A stretch of DNA of 64,000 nucleotides from Actinomyces naeslundii (GCF_001956585.1 NZ_MSRR01000009.1:1-64000); one strand, 5' to 3'. Positions 18,530 to 28,365 are shown, counted from the stretch's first letter. Program-made: numbers and translations. Notes: a model not told the origin generated them from the letters alone.

Positions 18530-20269
18530 TCAGGAGCGGTCGGGCAGGATGGCCTCGAGGTCGGCGAGGGTCCGCGGTGCGTGCGGGGGCTCCGCGTCCT
18601 CGGGCTCCACGCCGGACGTCTCCTCCTGGGGCGTCCCGCCCGTGCGGCCGTCGGCGCTTCGGGCGCTTGGTGCCGAGACCGAGGGCCCCGTAACCGATTC
18701 CTCTTCCGCTTCCCCGGCAGCCGCGTCGATCCCGAGCGCGAGGGACAGGCCGGCCACGGCGGCGCGAGCTGAGGCGGCGCGCTCACTGGGCGAGTCGCCG
18801 GAGCCGGCGCTGGCAGGGGTCCGCGCCGGGTCCGCGACTGCCGCGAGGGCCTCGACGGTATCGGAGGCCGATGAGGCCGACGCCGCGTCGGCAGTCGCCT
18901 GCCCAAGATCTGCAAGATCGAGCTCCAGCAGGCGACTGCGGTGGTCCTCGGCGGTCTCCTCCGACGAGCCGGAGGTGCGACGACGCTTGGTCGGGGCGGA
19001 CGCACGACGGGAACGCTTCGCAGCTGCCTTCTCCTCCGCCTTACCGGTCTTCTTCCCGGGCGACTCCGCCGGCCGCTCCTCGGCTGCGGGCTCGGTGGCA
19101 TCCGCACGCTCGGCACTGCCCTTGGCGTCAGCACGAGCAGCGTTGTCAACAACGCCGTCGGAGTCGACGGTGGTCGTCGCGGCATCGGGATCGGCATCCT
19201 GGACCGACGGCTCCATGTTGGAGGCCGGGCCGGGCGCATCGGTTGCATTCTCGTCGGGGGCCCCGCCGGGCTCGCCGTCGACGTCGTCGGGCTGCTGGGC
19301 GGCGAGCTCGGCGATGCTCCGGCCCTCGCGCAGGTCGAGCCCGTTGGTGCTCAGCGGCACCATGAGGTGGTCGTCGACCCGCGAGGGATTGATGGGCCAC
19401 TCCGGGCCCTGGTCGGGCAGGTCGGTCTCGGAGTGGGCGCCGCAGCCGTGGTCCAGGGAGACGACGCTGCCGTCGTCGGTGGCCCACTCGTTGGCGCAGA
19501 CTCCGAAGATGGCACGCAGAGCGCCGGCCATGGGTACGAAGAAGCCACAGGTGGAGCAGGTGGCGTGGGCCTTGCGGACGCCCTCGGCGTCGGGGCCGTG
19601 GTCGCCGCCGTACCAGCGCTCGGCAGCGCTGGAGACGCCCTGGGCGCTCAGGACCCGGGGGCGGCCCAGGTCGAGCTGGTCCAGGGCGACGGCGTCGGCG
19701 TCCTCGCCAGTGGCCTCCCACCCGGGTTCGAGGCGCTCGTCGGTCTCCTTACGGGGGAGACGGTCGGAGCGGGTGATGTCGCCGGGTTCGAGGCGGTCGG
19801 CCCACGGAACCCAGGCGGGGGCGAGGAGGGCCTCCTCGCCGGGGAGGAGCTCCATCTCGCAGACGGTGGCGGTGCGGCTACGTGGGACGCGGCTGAGGGT
19901 GACCGCCCAGCGCCAGCCGCGGTAGCCGCTCAGGGTGCAGTCGAACAGGTGGGTGACGAGGCGCTCCGCGTTGGGGGCGGCGGCCAGGTACTCGCCGACG
20001 GTGATGGGGTCGGTGATCTCCTCCAGCGCGTGGCGGGCGAGCTCGACGGCGGCCGGGGAGGTGAGGGGCTTGTCCTTGGCGGCCTGGGCCTGCTGGCTGG
20101 GGGTCGGCAGGGCGCCGGCGCGCGGTACGGGGGCCGGGGTCGGCGCCGGGCGCTCCAGGGTCGCCGTGGAGGTGCGCGCCTCGGTGGCGGCGCCCACCGG
20201 AGAACCTGAGCCGGTCTCGGTCGTGGGCTCGCCTGAGGCATCGGTGTGAGAGTCGATCGTGTCGGTCAC
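18530..20269 (-). CDS. DUF3027 protein with long acidic/Ala-rich tail
   Basis: This 579-residue protein is conserved in actinobacteria and has no known function. The DUF3027 domain covers about residues 55-290. It contains LARHALEEITDPITVGEYL, GYRGWRWAVTLSRVPRSRTATVCEMELLPGE split over adjacent strands, and a zinc-like set of cysteines (ATCSTCGFF, GVCANEW, DHGCGAH). The remainder is low complexity, rich in Ala, Glu, Asp and Ser with basic patches (KRSRRASAPTKRRR), likely disordered. The GTG start VTDTIDSHTD is preferred over a longer frame that runs into the intergenic palindrome. It lies 24 bp from the convergent uracil glycosylase. Confidence 0.85.
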   Translation of the reverse strand: MTDTIDSHTDASGEPTTETGSGSPVGAATEARTSTATLERPAPTPAPVPRAGALPTPSQQAQAAKDKPLTSPAAVELARHALEEITDPITVGEYLAAAPNAERLVTHLFDCTLSGYRGWRWAVTLSRVPRSRTATVCEMELLPGEEALLAPAWVPWADRLEPGDITRSDRLPRKETDERLEPGWEATGEDADAVALDQLDLGRPRVLSAQGVSSAAERWYGGDHGPDAEGVRKAHATCSTCGFFVPMAGALRAIFGVCANEWATDDGSVVSLDHGCGAHSETDLPDQGPEWPINPSRVDDHLMVPLSTNGLDLREGRSIAELAAQQPDDVDGEPGGAPDENATDAPGPASNMEPSVQDADPDAATTTVDSDGVVDNAARADAKGSAERADATEPAAEERPAESPGKKTGKAEEKAAAKRSRRASAPTKRRRTSGSSEETAEDHRSRLLELDLADLGQATADAASASSASDTVEALAAVADPARTPASAGSGDSPSERAASARAAVAGLSLALGIDAAAGEAEEESVTGPSVSAPSARSADGRTGGTPQEETSGVEPEDAEPPHAPRTLADLEAILPDRS

Positions 20270-20352
20270 TCGGCCAGTGTAGGGGAGGCTCCTGAAACTG
20301 CCCTGGCCCACCCGGGTTGGCCTGGGCACACTGATTGAGCCTCCCGCACTTC

Positions 20353-20406
20353 GACATTTTCTTCACAATCGACGCGGATACGCGTCATTTTTGAAGAAAA
20401 TGTCGG
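20353..20406. repeat. Nested inverted repeat upstream of the DUF3027 gene
   Basis: CGACATTTTCTTCA at 20353-20366 is exactly repeated in inverse at 20393-20406. Inside it a second palindrome GACGCG-GATA-CGCGTC occupies 20372-20387. The AT-rich outer arms stand out in this GC-rich DNA. It lies between the stop of the XPB partner gene and the start of DUF3027, so it could terminate the first or regulate the second. Confidence 0.8.
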
Positions 20407-20421
20407 TGAGTGAGAGAACCG

Positions 20422-22896
20422 TCAATTCGCCTCGACCGAGACGATGCGGTGGACGGCCACGGTCAGCTCGGTCTCGCGCACGACGTCGCGCAGGCGCACC
20501 CGGCCGGGCTCCACGGCCATGACTCTCACCTGCCGTTCCTGCACGGCGCCGTCGGGGCCGGCCAGGGTCAGCCGCAGCCGCGAGCGCGAGGACTGGGCCT
20601 GGCGCAAAACCGCCAGCGCGTGCACCGGGTCGGTGGCCACAGCCGCCTCGCCTGCGGCCTGCAGCGCCTCCTGCCCCACGCGGAGCCTGCAGACCAGGGT
20701 CGCCAGCTCGCGCCTTCCGGGCCGACGCCGTCGCACTGAGTGCTCGCTGCCGGGGCGCGAGGGCTCGGGGGCCCGGTGCGCCTGCTGCGCGGTGGCCGGC
20801 CCGACCACCAGGTGACCGCTCGCATCCTCGGTCACCGGCGCCAGCCCGGTGGCGCGCAGCTCGCGCAGCACCTGCCCGGCGCTCGCAGTGGCCACGAGGA
20901 TCCCCGGCGCCACCTCATCGAGGCCAAGATCCTTCAAGCGCGGCTCGGCCAGGAGGCCGGCGGCCGTCGCCTCGTCGCCGACCCGCAGCAGCGCGGACAC
21001 CGCCCGCACTCGCACCGCCCCGTGGTGGCGGGCCGCGTCCTGGATGAGCACGCTCAGCGAGTCCGGTAGCGGCGCGGGACTGTAGCGGCCGATCGCCTGG
21101 GTGATCTCCTCGGCCCGGTAGCCGACGTCGAGCGCGCCGCGCACCGACTCGGGGGTGAAGCGCACCGTGAGCGCCCCGCCGCGCGACTCGACGACGCTCG
21201 TGCGCTCCAGCAGGGCGGCCAGCTCCGGGGCCGGCCGGCCCGGGACGATGGCGGTGAGGTCGGACTGGACGAGGATCATGTCGACGGCGGCCGGCAGGTC
21301 CGCGGCGAGCGCCGCCTCCAGAGCTGCCAGGGTCTCGTCGTCCGACAGCACTTCGGCGTGCGCGTCACCATCGGTTCCCTCGGCGCCGCCGGCGTCACCC
21401 GTACTGCCGCTGCGAACGACGTCCTGCTCATCGAGGCTCGCCGCCGCCCGTCGGGCGAGGATCCTGCCGGCCTCGGTGAGCGCGCCGCCGCCGGTGATCC
21501 CGAGGGTCTCGGCCTCGGCCAGGACCGCGGAGATGGCCCCGCCGGGGATGGTGCGCCGGGGACTCTGCCAGGTCAGGGCCGCCCGCACGAAGGCGGGGGT
21601 GGCGCTGGTCCCCGGTGGGAGGTCGCCCAGGAGGGCGAGCACCCGGGCGCGCAGTCGCGCTGCCCACCCGGCCTCCAGGTCCGGGCTGAGGGCGGCGCGC
21701 AGGGTCCCGTCGTCGTCGCGGGTGCCGGTCAGCCAGGGGGTGCGGGCGCTGCCCGACCAGGCCAGGGCGAGGGGCGCCCAGCGCTGGGGGAGGCTGTCGG
21801 TGAGCCAGCCGGCGGCCAGGGAGGAGGGCACCCAGGTGGCGCCGTCGTCGTCGAGGCCCAGGAGCCCGGCACCCGCGGCGGTCTCGATGATGCGGGCGGC
21901 CGCGTCGGCCTCCAGGGCCAGGGCATCGGCGGTGCGGGTCAGGGCGCGCACGCTCACTCCGCCGGTGCGGCGGATCGTCCCGCCCTCGCGGCCCCACTCC
22001 TCCAGGAGCGCGGCCACGAGCCGGACGGTCTCCTCGGCATGGAAGGAGGACTCGGAGGCGACGACGTCGCCGCCCACCGTCTCCAGTTCACCGGTCTCGG
22101 GAGCGGTCAGGGACTCACGGGTCAGGCGGCCGCCGCGCAGGGCGAGGGCGACCTGGCGCGGCAGGATGAAGCGCGTGCGTCCCCGGGCGTCGCTGCTGCG
22201 CTCCAGCCAGCCGTGCTCGATGAGCGGCGCCGCCCCCGGGGCCCGGCCACCCGAGCGCAGCGTGCCGGCGGGCGGCCCCCAGGTGAGGGCCTGGAGCATC
22301 TCCACGGAGGCCGCCGGAACGACCGGTTCGCCGGCGGCGTCCTCGCTCAGCTCCTCCAGGGTGGGTGGCAGCTGCTCGGCGCTCAGGGGCTCGGCGGCCC
22401 AAGGCCCCAGGCCGAAGGGGTGCGGCCCGAAGGCCGCCTCCAGCGCGGCCACGGGCCTGCCCTCGACGACGAGCGCCAGCCGGTGCAGGTGTCCCAGGGC
22501 CTCTGCGACCTGCTCAGTCGACAGCGGTAGGTGGGCGGCGACCAGCCCGGTCAGACCAGCGTCGGCCGGATCGGCCGGTTCGCCTTTGCTCTGAACGTTT
22601 CCATCGGATCCATCGCCCTCGGCGGTTCGAGTGCCTCCGCCCCCTTCGGTCTCCTCAGACTCCGTGGGGCCGCTCAGAGCCACCACCGCCTCGGCCACGG
22701 CCAGCGTCGGCGCATCCAGCCCGGCCAGGGCCTGCTCAACGCTCCCCTGAGCCCCCGCGCGGGTCGCCAATGCCAGGAAGGAGGAGGACGGCGGCGCGGC
22801 CAGGTCCGGGCGCGCCACCAGCAGGGCGGCGACCTCGCGGTCCGGCAGCGCCGTGAGGTGCACGGCGAGGTCCTGGGTGGAGGCGGAAGGGCTCAT
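20422..22896 (-). CDS. Helicase-associated C-terminal domain protein, partner of XPB
   Basis: This 824-residue protein belongs to the actinobacterial group with a 'helicase conserved C-terminal' (Helicase_C_3-like) domain but no ATPase motifs. No Walker A was found. Typical parts are the N-terminal LTALPDREVAALLVARPDL and helical winged-helix-like regions. The C-terminal third has ADLPAAVDMILVQSDLTAIVPG, SVRGALDVGYRAEEI, and the end LRDVVRETELTVAVHRIVSVEAN. It is divergent from the XPB helicase gene across a 309-bp gap, the conserved neighbourhood of this family, which suggests the two act together in DNA repair. The ATG at 22896 was preferred to a GTG two codons upstream. Confidence 0.85.
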   Translation of the reverse strand: MSPSASTQDLAVHLTALPDREVAALLVARPDLAAPPSSSFLALATRAGAQGSVEQALAGLDAPTLAVAEAVVALSGPTESEETEGGGGTRTAEGDGSDGNVQSKGEPADPADAGLTGLVAAHLPLSTEQVAEALGHLHRLALVVEGRPVAALEAAFGPHPFGLGPWAAEPLSAEQLPPTLEELSEDAAGEPVVPAASVEMLQALTWGPPAGTLRSGGRAPGAAPLIEHGWLERSSDARGRTRFILPRQVALALRGGRLTRESLTAPETGELETVGGDVVASESSFHAEETVRLVAALLEEWGREGGTIRRTGGVSVRALTRTADALALEADAAARIIETAAGAGLLGLDDDGATWVPSSLAAGWLTDSLPQRWAPLALAWSGSARTPWLTGTRDDDGTLRAALSPDLEAGWAARLRARVLALLGDLPPGTSATPAFVRAALTWQSPRRTIPGGAISAVLAEAETLGITGGGALTEAGRILARRAAASLDEQDVVRSGSTGDAGGAEGTDGDAHAEVLSDDETLAALEAALAADLPAAVDMILVQSDLTAIVPGRPAPELAALLERTSVVESRGGALTVRFTPESVRGALDVGYRAEEITQAIGRYSPAPLPDSLSVLIQDAARHHGAVRVRAVSALLRVGDEATAAGLLAEPRLKDLGLDEVAPGILVATASAGQVLRELRATGLAPVTEDASGHLVVGPATAQQAHRAPEPSRPGSEHSVRRRRPGRRELATLVCRLRVGQEALQAAGEAAVATDPVHALAVLRQAQSSRSRLRLTLAGPDGAVQERQVRVMAVEPGRVRLRDVVRETELTVAVHRIVSVEAN

Positions 22897-22960
22897 CCGC
22901 ACAAAAATACGCCCCCGCCCGACTCACGGACAGGACAGGGACCGGGGATGGAGGGCGCCG

Positions 22961-23083
22961 GTGTCCAAATCGGAGACAAAGGGACCCGACCGCCCCCGAG
23001 GCCAGCAACGCGAACCGCAGAATCATGCGGTTTTTGTTCGCAGGCCGGAGCCCGTCTCGCGCCTTTGTCACCGATGTGGACAC
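22961..23083. repeat. 123-bp inverted-repeat element, family A, copy 2
   Basis: The ends GTGTCCAAATCGGAGACAAAGG and CCTTTGTCACCGATGTGGACAC pair with two mismatches around the same centre motif as copy 1 (GAACCGC, then AATCATGCGGTTT). It lies in the divergent gap between the XPB partner and XPB genes. The rest of that gap (22897-22960 and 23084-23204) shows no gene and presumably holds both promoters. The element argues against placing the XPB start upstream of 23205. Confidence 0.85.
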
Positions 23084-23204
23084 GATCCCACAGATATCAC
23101 CGTTTCTGGCGCCCTCCGCCGAGGCCGGACCGCCCCTCCCGCTGGAAGAGGAACGTCTCCTCCGTCACGGCGGCGCGCCACCCCGGCTTGGGATACTCCC
23201 GCCC

Positions 23205-24887
23205 ATGTCCGCCACGCCCAGCGATCCTGCGTCCCCGGCGTCGTCGGCCCCCGACGGCCCGCTCATCGTCCAGTCCGACAAGTCCGTCCTCCTGGAGGTC
23301 GCCCACCCCCGGGCCGGTGAGGCCCGCCGCTCCATCGCGGCCTTCGCCGAGCTGGAGCGCGCCCCCGAGCACATCCACACCTACCGGATCACGCCGCTGG
23401 CGCTGTGGAACGCGCGCGCCGCGGGCCTGGACGCCGAGACGGTCGTCCACACCCTCATCACCCACTCGCGCTTCCCGGTGCCGCACGCCCTGCTCACCGA
23501 GATCGCCGAGACGATGAGCCGCTACGGCCGCCTCCAGCTCCTCACCGACCCCGCCCACGGCCTGGTCCTGCACGCCACCGACGTGCCGGTCCTGGAGGAG
23601 GTCATGCGCTCCAAGCGCACCAAGGGCCTGCTGGGGACCCGGCTCGGAGAGGCCGACGTCGTCGTCCACCCCTCAGAACGGGGCCACCTCAAGCAGGTGC
23701 TCATCAAGCTGGGCTGGCCGGCTGAGGACCTGGCCGGCTACGTCGACGGCGAGGCCCACCCCATCACCCTGACCGACTCCCCCGATACCTTCCAGCTGCG
23801 CCCCTACCAGTCCGAGGCGGTGGAGAGCTTCTGGGCGGGGGGCTCCGGCGTGGTCGTCCTGCCCTGCGGGGCCGGCAAGACCCTCGCGGGCGCCGCCTCC
23901 ATGGCCAAGAGCTCGACGACGACGCTCATCCTGGTCACCAACGCGGTCTCGGCGCGCCAGTGGAAGGAGGAGCTCATGCGCTTCACCACCCTGACCGAGG
24001 ACGAGATCGGCGAGTACTCCGGCTCGCGCAAGGAGGTCCGCCCCGTCACCATCGCCACCTACCAGGTCCTGACCACTCGCCGGAAGGGCGTCTACCCGCA
24101 CCTGGACCTGCTGGACTCCCACGACTGGGGGCTCATCGTCTACGACGAGGTCCACCTTCTGCCCGCCCCGATCTTCCGGATGACCGCGGACCTGCAGGCG
24201 CGCCGCCGCCTGGGCCTGACCGCGACCCTCGTGCGCGAGGACGGCCGCGAGGACGAGGTCTTCAGCCTCATCGGCCCCAAGCGCTACGACGCCCCCTGGA
24301 AGGACCTGGAGAACCAGGGCTGGATCGCCCCGGCGATCTGCACCGAGGTGCGCCTGACCCTCGACGCCGGTGAGCGCATGGCCTACGCGACCGCCGAGCC
24401 CGAGGAGCGCTACCGCCTGGCGGCCTGCTCACCGCGCAAGCTGCCGATCATCGACGCCCTCCTGGCCCGCCACGAGGGCGAGTCGGCCCTGGTCATCGGC
24501 CAGTACGTGGACCAGCTCACCGAGATCGCCGAGCACCTGGGCGCCCCCGTCATCACCGGCTCGACGACGGTGCGCGAGCGCCAGCGCCTCTACGACGCCT
24601 TCCGCTGCGGGGAGATCCGCACGCTTGTGGTCTCCAAGGTCGCGAACTTCTCCATCGACCTGCCCGGGGCCAGCGTAGCCGTCCAGGTCTCGGGCTCCTT
24701 CGGCTCACGCCAGGAGGAGGCCCAGCGGCTCGGGCGGATCGTGCGCCCCAAGGAGGACGGCCGCCAGGCTCACTTCTACACGGTCGTCGCCCGCGACACC
24801 GCCGACCAGGAGTACGCGGCCCACCGCCAGCGCTTCCTGGCCGAGCAGGGCTACGCCTACACCATCATCGACGCCGAGGACCTCTGA
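23205..24887 (+). CDS. DNA repair helicase XPB
   Basis: This 560-residue SF2 helicase resembles bacterial XPB/Rad25, a 3'-5' DNA helicase. The N-terminal damage-recognition-like half (DGPLIVQSDKSVLLEVAHP, then FAELERAPEHIHTYRIT) precedes the helicase core. Motif I LPCGAGKTLAG is near residue 219, motif II DEVHLLPA near 315, motif III LTATLVREDGRE near 340, and motif VI QEEAQRLGRIVRPK near 502. The C-terminus has the Thumb/RED-like features of the family. The start MSATPSD was chosen because codons upstream belong to repeat family A. It is divergent from its usual partner gene. Confidence 0.94.
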   Translation: MSATPSDPASPASSAPDGPLIVQSDKSVLLEVAHPRAGEARRSIAAFAELERAPEHIHTYRITPLALWNARAAGLDAETVVHTLITHSRFPVPHALLTEIAETMSRYGRLQLLTDPAHGLVLHATDVPVLEEVMRSKRTKGLLGTRLGEADVVVHPSERGHLKQVLIKLGWPAEDLAGYVDGEAHPITLTDSPDTFQLRPYQSEAVESFWAGGSGVVVLPCGAGKTLAGAASMAKSSTTTLILVTNAVSARQWKEELMRFTTLTEDEIGEYSGSRKEVRPVTIATYQVLTTRRKGVYPHLDLLDSHDWGLIVYDEVHLLPAPIFRMTADLQARRRLGLTATLVREDGREDEVFSLIGPKRYDAPWKDLENQGWIAPAICTEVRLTLDAGERMAYATAEPEERYRLAACSPRKLPIIDALLARHEGESALVIGQYVDQLTEIAEHLGAPVITGSTTVRERQRLYDAFRCGEIRTLVVSKVANFSIDLPGASVAVQVSGSFGSRQEEAQRLGRIVRPKEDGRQAHFYTVVARDTADQEYAAHRQRFLAEQGYAYTIIDAEDL

Positions 24888-24926
24888 GCCCGACGGCGAA
24901 TGGGGCCGCCCGGTCCGGTGACCCGC

Positions 24927-25844
24927 TCAGCGCGACAGGCGACGGGCGCGCACGTTGCGCACGAGGACGCGGGCCAGGGTGCGGCCGAAGGCCTGGATGA
25001 CGGGATCGACCCTCTCGGCCTCCTCACGGGTGGCGGCCCCGGCGCTCGCGGCCGCCTCGGGCAGGTCGGCGGCCGTCGCCCCGTGGGTTCCGGCGGCGCC
25101 CGGCGCGGCGCTCCGGCCGGCGGCCACCTCCAGAGCGTCGCGGGCGGCCTTGAGCGAGGCCGCGTCCATGGTCCCGGCCAGGTCGTTCAGGGCGTCGCGG
25201 GTGCGCCAGTAGGCCACGCGCGCCGGATCGGACTCGGGGTGGTGCTGGAAGGCCAGGAGCCGGCCGGCCCGCCAGGTGTGGACCGGGGAGCGGTCGGAGG
25301 AGGCCAGGAGGGTGGCGGCCTCGGGCAGGTGGGTGACGGCGTCGTGGTGGGAGACGATGACGGGTAATCGGGTGCCGTCGGAGGTGGGGATCCCGGCACG
25401 GTGCGCGGCGCGGATGGCCTCGGCGGCCACGGCCCCGAAGACCGGGTCGCTCTCGCCGGCGGCCGTGATGGTCAGCTCGACGACGCCGACCTCGTCATTG
25501 CCCAGCGCCGGCACAGCGGTCGTGCCGCCCAGGGCCTCCGCGGCCACCTGGGCCCCCAGGCAGATGGCGATGGCGGGGACGTCCTCGGCGACAACGCCGC
25601 GCAGCAGCTCACGCAGATCCGCCAGCCAGGGGTGATCACCCTCGTCGTGGGCGCTCATGGAACCGCCCAGCACGACGAGGCCGTCTCCGACCTCCTCCAA
25701 GGAGGGAATGGACTCGCCCCGCCAGGGACGCACCATTCGCAGCGCGGCTCCCTCGGCGAAGAGCCACTCCCCCAGGCGCCCCACGGGCGCAAGCTCCTCG
25801 GGCTCGATGACGGTGATCGTGAGCGTGTCTGTCATAGGCGACAT
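24927..25844 (-). CDS. Class-I glutamine amidotransferase-like protein
   Basis: This cytoplasmic protein of about 305 residues has a GATase-1 fold. The nucleophile elbow AICLGAQVAAE places the catalytic Cys near residue 93. HHDAV lies near 165, and AFQHHPESD near 200 supplies the His-Glu pair of the triad. Relatives are annotated as GMP-synthase-like amidotransferases of unknown acceptor. The C-terminal 70 residues are Ala-rich and not part of the fold. The start could also be the ATG three codons downstream (MTDTLTITVIEP). It converges with XPB at 39 bp spacing. Confidence 0.86.
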   Translation of the reverse strand: MSPMTDTLTITVIEPEELAPVGRLGEWLFAEGAALRMVRPWRGESIPSLEEVGDGLVVLGGSMSAHDEGDHPWLADLRELLRGVVAEDVPAIAICLGAQVAAEALGGTTAVPALGNDEVGVVELTITAAGESDPVFGAVAAEAIRAAHRAGIPTSDGTRLPVIVSHHDAVTHLPEAATLLASSDRSPVHTWRAGRLLAFQHHPESDPARVAYWRTRDALNDLAGTMDAASLKAARDALEVAAGRSAAPGAAGTHGATAADLPEAAASAGAATREEAERVDPVIQAFGRTLARVLVRNVRARRLSR

Positions 25845-25938
25845 TCTGCCGGTGGCTCAGTTCTCCGCAAACGGCGACAGGCGCAAACGTGCCGCCTGAG
25901 GCGAAACGACTTGCTCACACCGGCGCCCTGCGGGGACG

Positions 25939-28155
25939 ATGTCCCGGATGAAGCACCCGCAGTCCCCACGCCCCCACCCCTTACACCCGCTGTATCAGCT
26001 GGCCGCATCCGGCGCCGCGACGGCGGCCGTCCTGGGACTGCTGGGAGCCTCCACGAGCGCCGCGGCGGCACCGACGACGGGCCCGGCCCCCGCGTCCTCC
26101 GTCCCGGCTCCTGCTGCTGGATCGATGAGTGCTCCCCGAGCCCTCCCAGCGGCGTCGACCACCCTGACCAAGCACGTCACCGACGAGCTCGGGATCCTGG
26201 ACGCCTCCAAGGCCCAGCAGGCCGTGGACACGATGTCCTCCAAGCACGGTGTGGGCCTGTGGGTGCTGACCGTCTCCGACTCCAGCCGTAAGGCCTCGGC
26301 GATCGCCGAGCAGACCTTCAAGAACACGAAGCTGGGGCGCGACGACATGCTCCTGGTCATCAATATCCCCGCCGACGGCTCGGCCTCGAAGAGCTACAAG
26401 CTGCAGGCGCACAGCAACTCCTCGAAGTTCTCCGAGTCGGACTACAAGCGGATCGACTCGGCCCTCAAGAAGCAGCTGAGCGCCGGGGACTACGACGCCG
26501 CCGTGGCGGCGATCCCGGAGAACATGTCCGGCTCATCGGGTTCAGGCAGCTCGGACGGCTCCAGCGGCTCGGGCTCCTCGGCGCTTCCGCTCCTGCTGGG
26601 CGGGGGCGCGGTCGCAGCGGCGGGCGGGGCCGCCGCCTGGACGGTGTACAAGCGCAGGAAGAACAAGGAGAACGACGACATGCTGTTCGGCAAGCGCAGG
26701 AAGCAGGCCGCCTCGGGCGGCACCCCTGGGAACCAGGCCGCAGGCCCCGCGGCGATGACGGTCGAGCAGCTGCGCACCCAGGCCGGCAGCGCTCTGGTCC
26801 AGGCCGATGACACGGTGCGCGCCGCCGCCGAGGAGCTGTCCTACGCCCAGGCGCAGTTCGGGCTGTCCGCCACGGACGCCTTCACCGCCGCTTTGGACAG
26901 TGCCCGCAAGCACCTGTCGCGGTGCTTCGAGCTGCGCAAGATCCTCGACGACGACATCCCCGAGACCGAGCCGCAGCAGCGGCAGATGTACACCGAGATC
27001 CTCCAGCACTGCTCGGAGGCGGTCGGCGAGATCCGCGCTCAGGAGGAGGCCTTCAACAAGCGGCGCGGGATCGAGGCGAACCTGCCGACATCGATCGCGG
27101 AGTCCACCCAGCGGGCCGACGAGACCGAGCAGGCCATCGTCATGGCCGAGACGATCCTGGTCACCCTGAGCGCCGCCTACCCGGCCTCCTCCCTGACCAG
27201 CGTGTCCCAGGCCCCTGAGCAGGCCCGCCGCCTGCTGGCCGCCGGGCGCACGGCCCTGGACCAGGCGCGCGCCAGCGTCGAGGCCTCCCAGGAGGCGACG
27301 GCGGTGGAGCAGGTGCGTATCGCCCAGGGCTCGATCGCCCAGGCCGGTCAGCTGGCCGCGCAGGTCACCGGGGCCCGCGAGCGGCTCCAGAGCGCGGCGA
27401 AGGACCTGGAGGCGGCCATCGCCTCGATCTCCTCGGACCTGGTGGACGCCAAGCGCCTGGAGGGCTCGGTCCCGGCGGCGACTCTGGCCCCGCTCGTGGC
27501 CGACGCCGAGGCCGCCGTCGCGCAGGGCCGTCAGGCCAGCGGCAGCTCGCCGAGCGGCGACCCCCTGGCCGCCCTGGACCACCTGGCCCAGGCCGAGGCC
27601 GCCATCGACGCCGCCCTGGCCCCGGCCCGCGAGCGCGAGGAGAACGACTCGCGCGCCCGGGCCTCCCTGGGCTCGCGCCTGGCCCGTCTCAACTCCCAGG
27701 TGGAGTCCGTGACCTCCTACATCACCACCTACCGCGGGGCGGTGGGCCCCTCGGCGCGCACCGCGCTGAGTGAGGCCGCCCGGCACGCCACGGCCGCCAC
27801 CTCCATGCAGACCACCGACCCGGTGGCGGCCCTGGCTGAGGTCGCGGCGGCCGAGCCCCTCGTGGCCCAGGCGCAGGCTCTGGCCGAGGCCGACGTGCGC
27901 GGGTCGTCGTCGAGCTCGTGGAGCCCGCGCTCCGGGGAGAGCTACTCCGGCGGCTACGGCCGCTCGGGTGGCGGGCTCGACCTGGGCTCGCTCCTGCTGG
28001 GCGGGCTGCTGATGGGCGGCGGACACAGCTACGGCGGCTGGAGCTCCCATCACCACCACGACAACGACTGGGGCGGCGGTGGCGGTTTCTTCGACGGAGG
28101 TGGCGACTTCCTGGACGGGGTCGGCGACTTCTTCGACGGGGGCGGCGACTTCTGA
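25939..28155 (+). CDS. TPM-domain membrane protein with coiled coil and Gly-rich tail
   Basis: This 738-residue protein starts with a signal-like segment (about 15-45). An extracytoplasmic TPM domain follows (about 70-195; VTDELGILDASKAQQAVD, VGLWVLTVSDSSRK, GRDDMLLVINIP), then a Ser/Gly linker and one transmembrane helix (about 213-235) followed by KRRKNKEND. A long cytoplasmic coiled-coil, rich in Ala/Glu/Gln, covers about 260-620. The tail is Gly/Asp/Phe-rich with a HHHHDND cluster and GGGDF repeats. TPM proteins are linked to membrane or photosystem maintenance and some show phosphatase activity. The downstream pspA gene on the same strand suggests a joint envelope-stress role, which is an inference. 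Confidence 0.88.
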   Translation: MSRMKHPQSPRPHPLHPLYQLAASGAATAAVLGLLGASTSAAAAPTTGPAPASSVPAPAAGSMSAPRALPAASTTLTKHVTDELGILDASKAQQAVDTMSSKHGVGLWVLTVSDSSRKASAIAEQTFKNTKLGRDDMLLVINIPADGSASKSYKLQAHSNSSKFSESDYKRIDSALKKQLSAGDYDAAVAAIPENMSGSSGSGSSDGSSGSGSSALPLLLGGGAVAAAGGAAAWTVYKRRKNKENDDMLFGKRRKQAASGGTPGNQAAGPAAMTVEQLRTQAGSALVQADDTVRAAAEELSYAQAQFGLSATDAFTAALDSARKHLSRCFELRKILDDDIPETEPQQRQMYTEILQHCSEAVGEIRAQEEAFNKRRGIEANLPTSIAESTQRADETEQAIVMAETILVTLSAAYPASSLTSVSQAPEQARRLLAAGRTALDQARASVEASQEATAVEQVRIAQGSIAQAGQLAAQVTGARERLQSAAKDLEAAIASISSDLVDAKRLEGSVPAATLAPLVADAEAAVAQGRQASGSSPSGDPLAALDHLAQAEAAIDAALAPAREREENDSRARASLGSRLARLNSQVESVTSYITTYRGAVGPSARTALSEAARHATAATSMQTTDPVAALAEVAAAEPLVAQAQALAEADVRGSSSSSWSPRSGESYSGGYGRSGGGLDLGSLLLGGLLMGGGHSYGGWSSHHHHDNDWGGGGGFFDGGGDFLDGVGDFFDGGGDF

Positions 28156-28365
28156 GCCACGTCCTTCTGCCGGCCGGCCCCAGTCGTATGCCAGTCATGC
28201 CCTGAGCGATGCGGCCCCCACCGACATGACGTCAGCCGCCCGGACCTGAGATCATGACGCCTGATCCACCTGGCCCACGCGGCCATCACCCGGCAAGCAC
28301 CCGGCAAACGCCGTGTTCACACCTGCCCACACCGACGTCGCACCTCGACGGAAGGACGAACCACT

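Noticed and set aside
23025..23204. A longer N-terminus for XPB
   Set aside because: The extra codons lie in repeat family A and its flank and do not resemble XPB. The family N-terminus begins after 23205.
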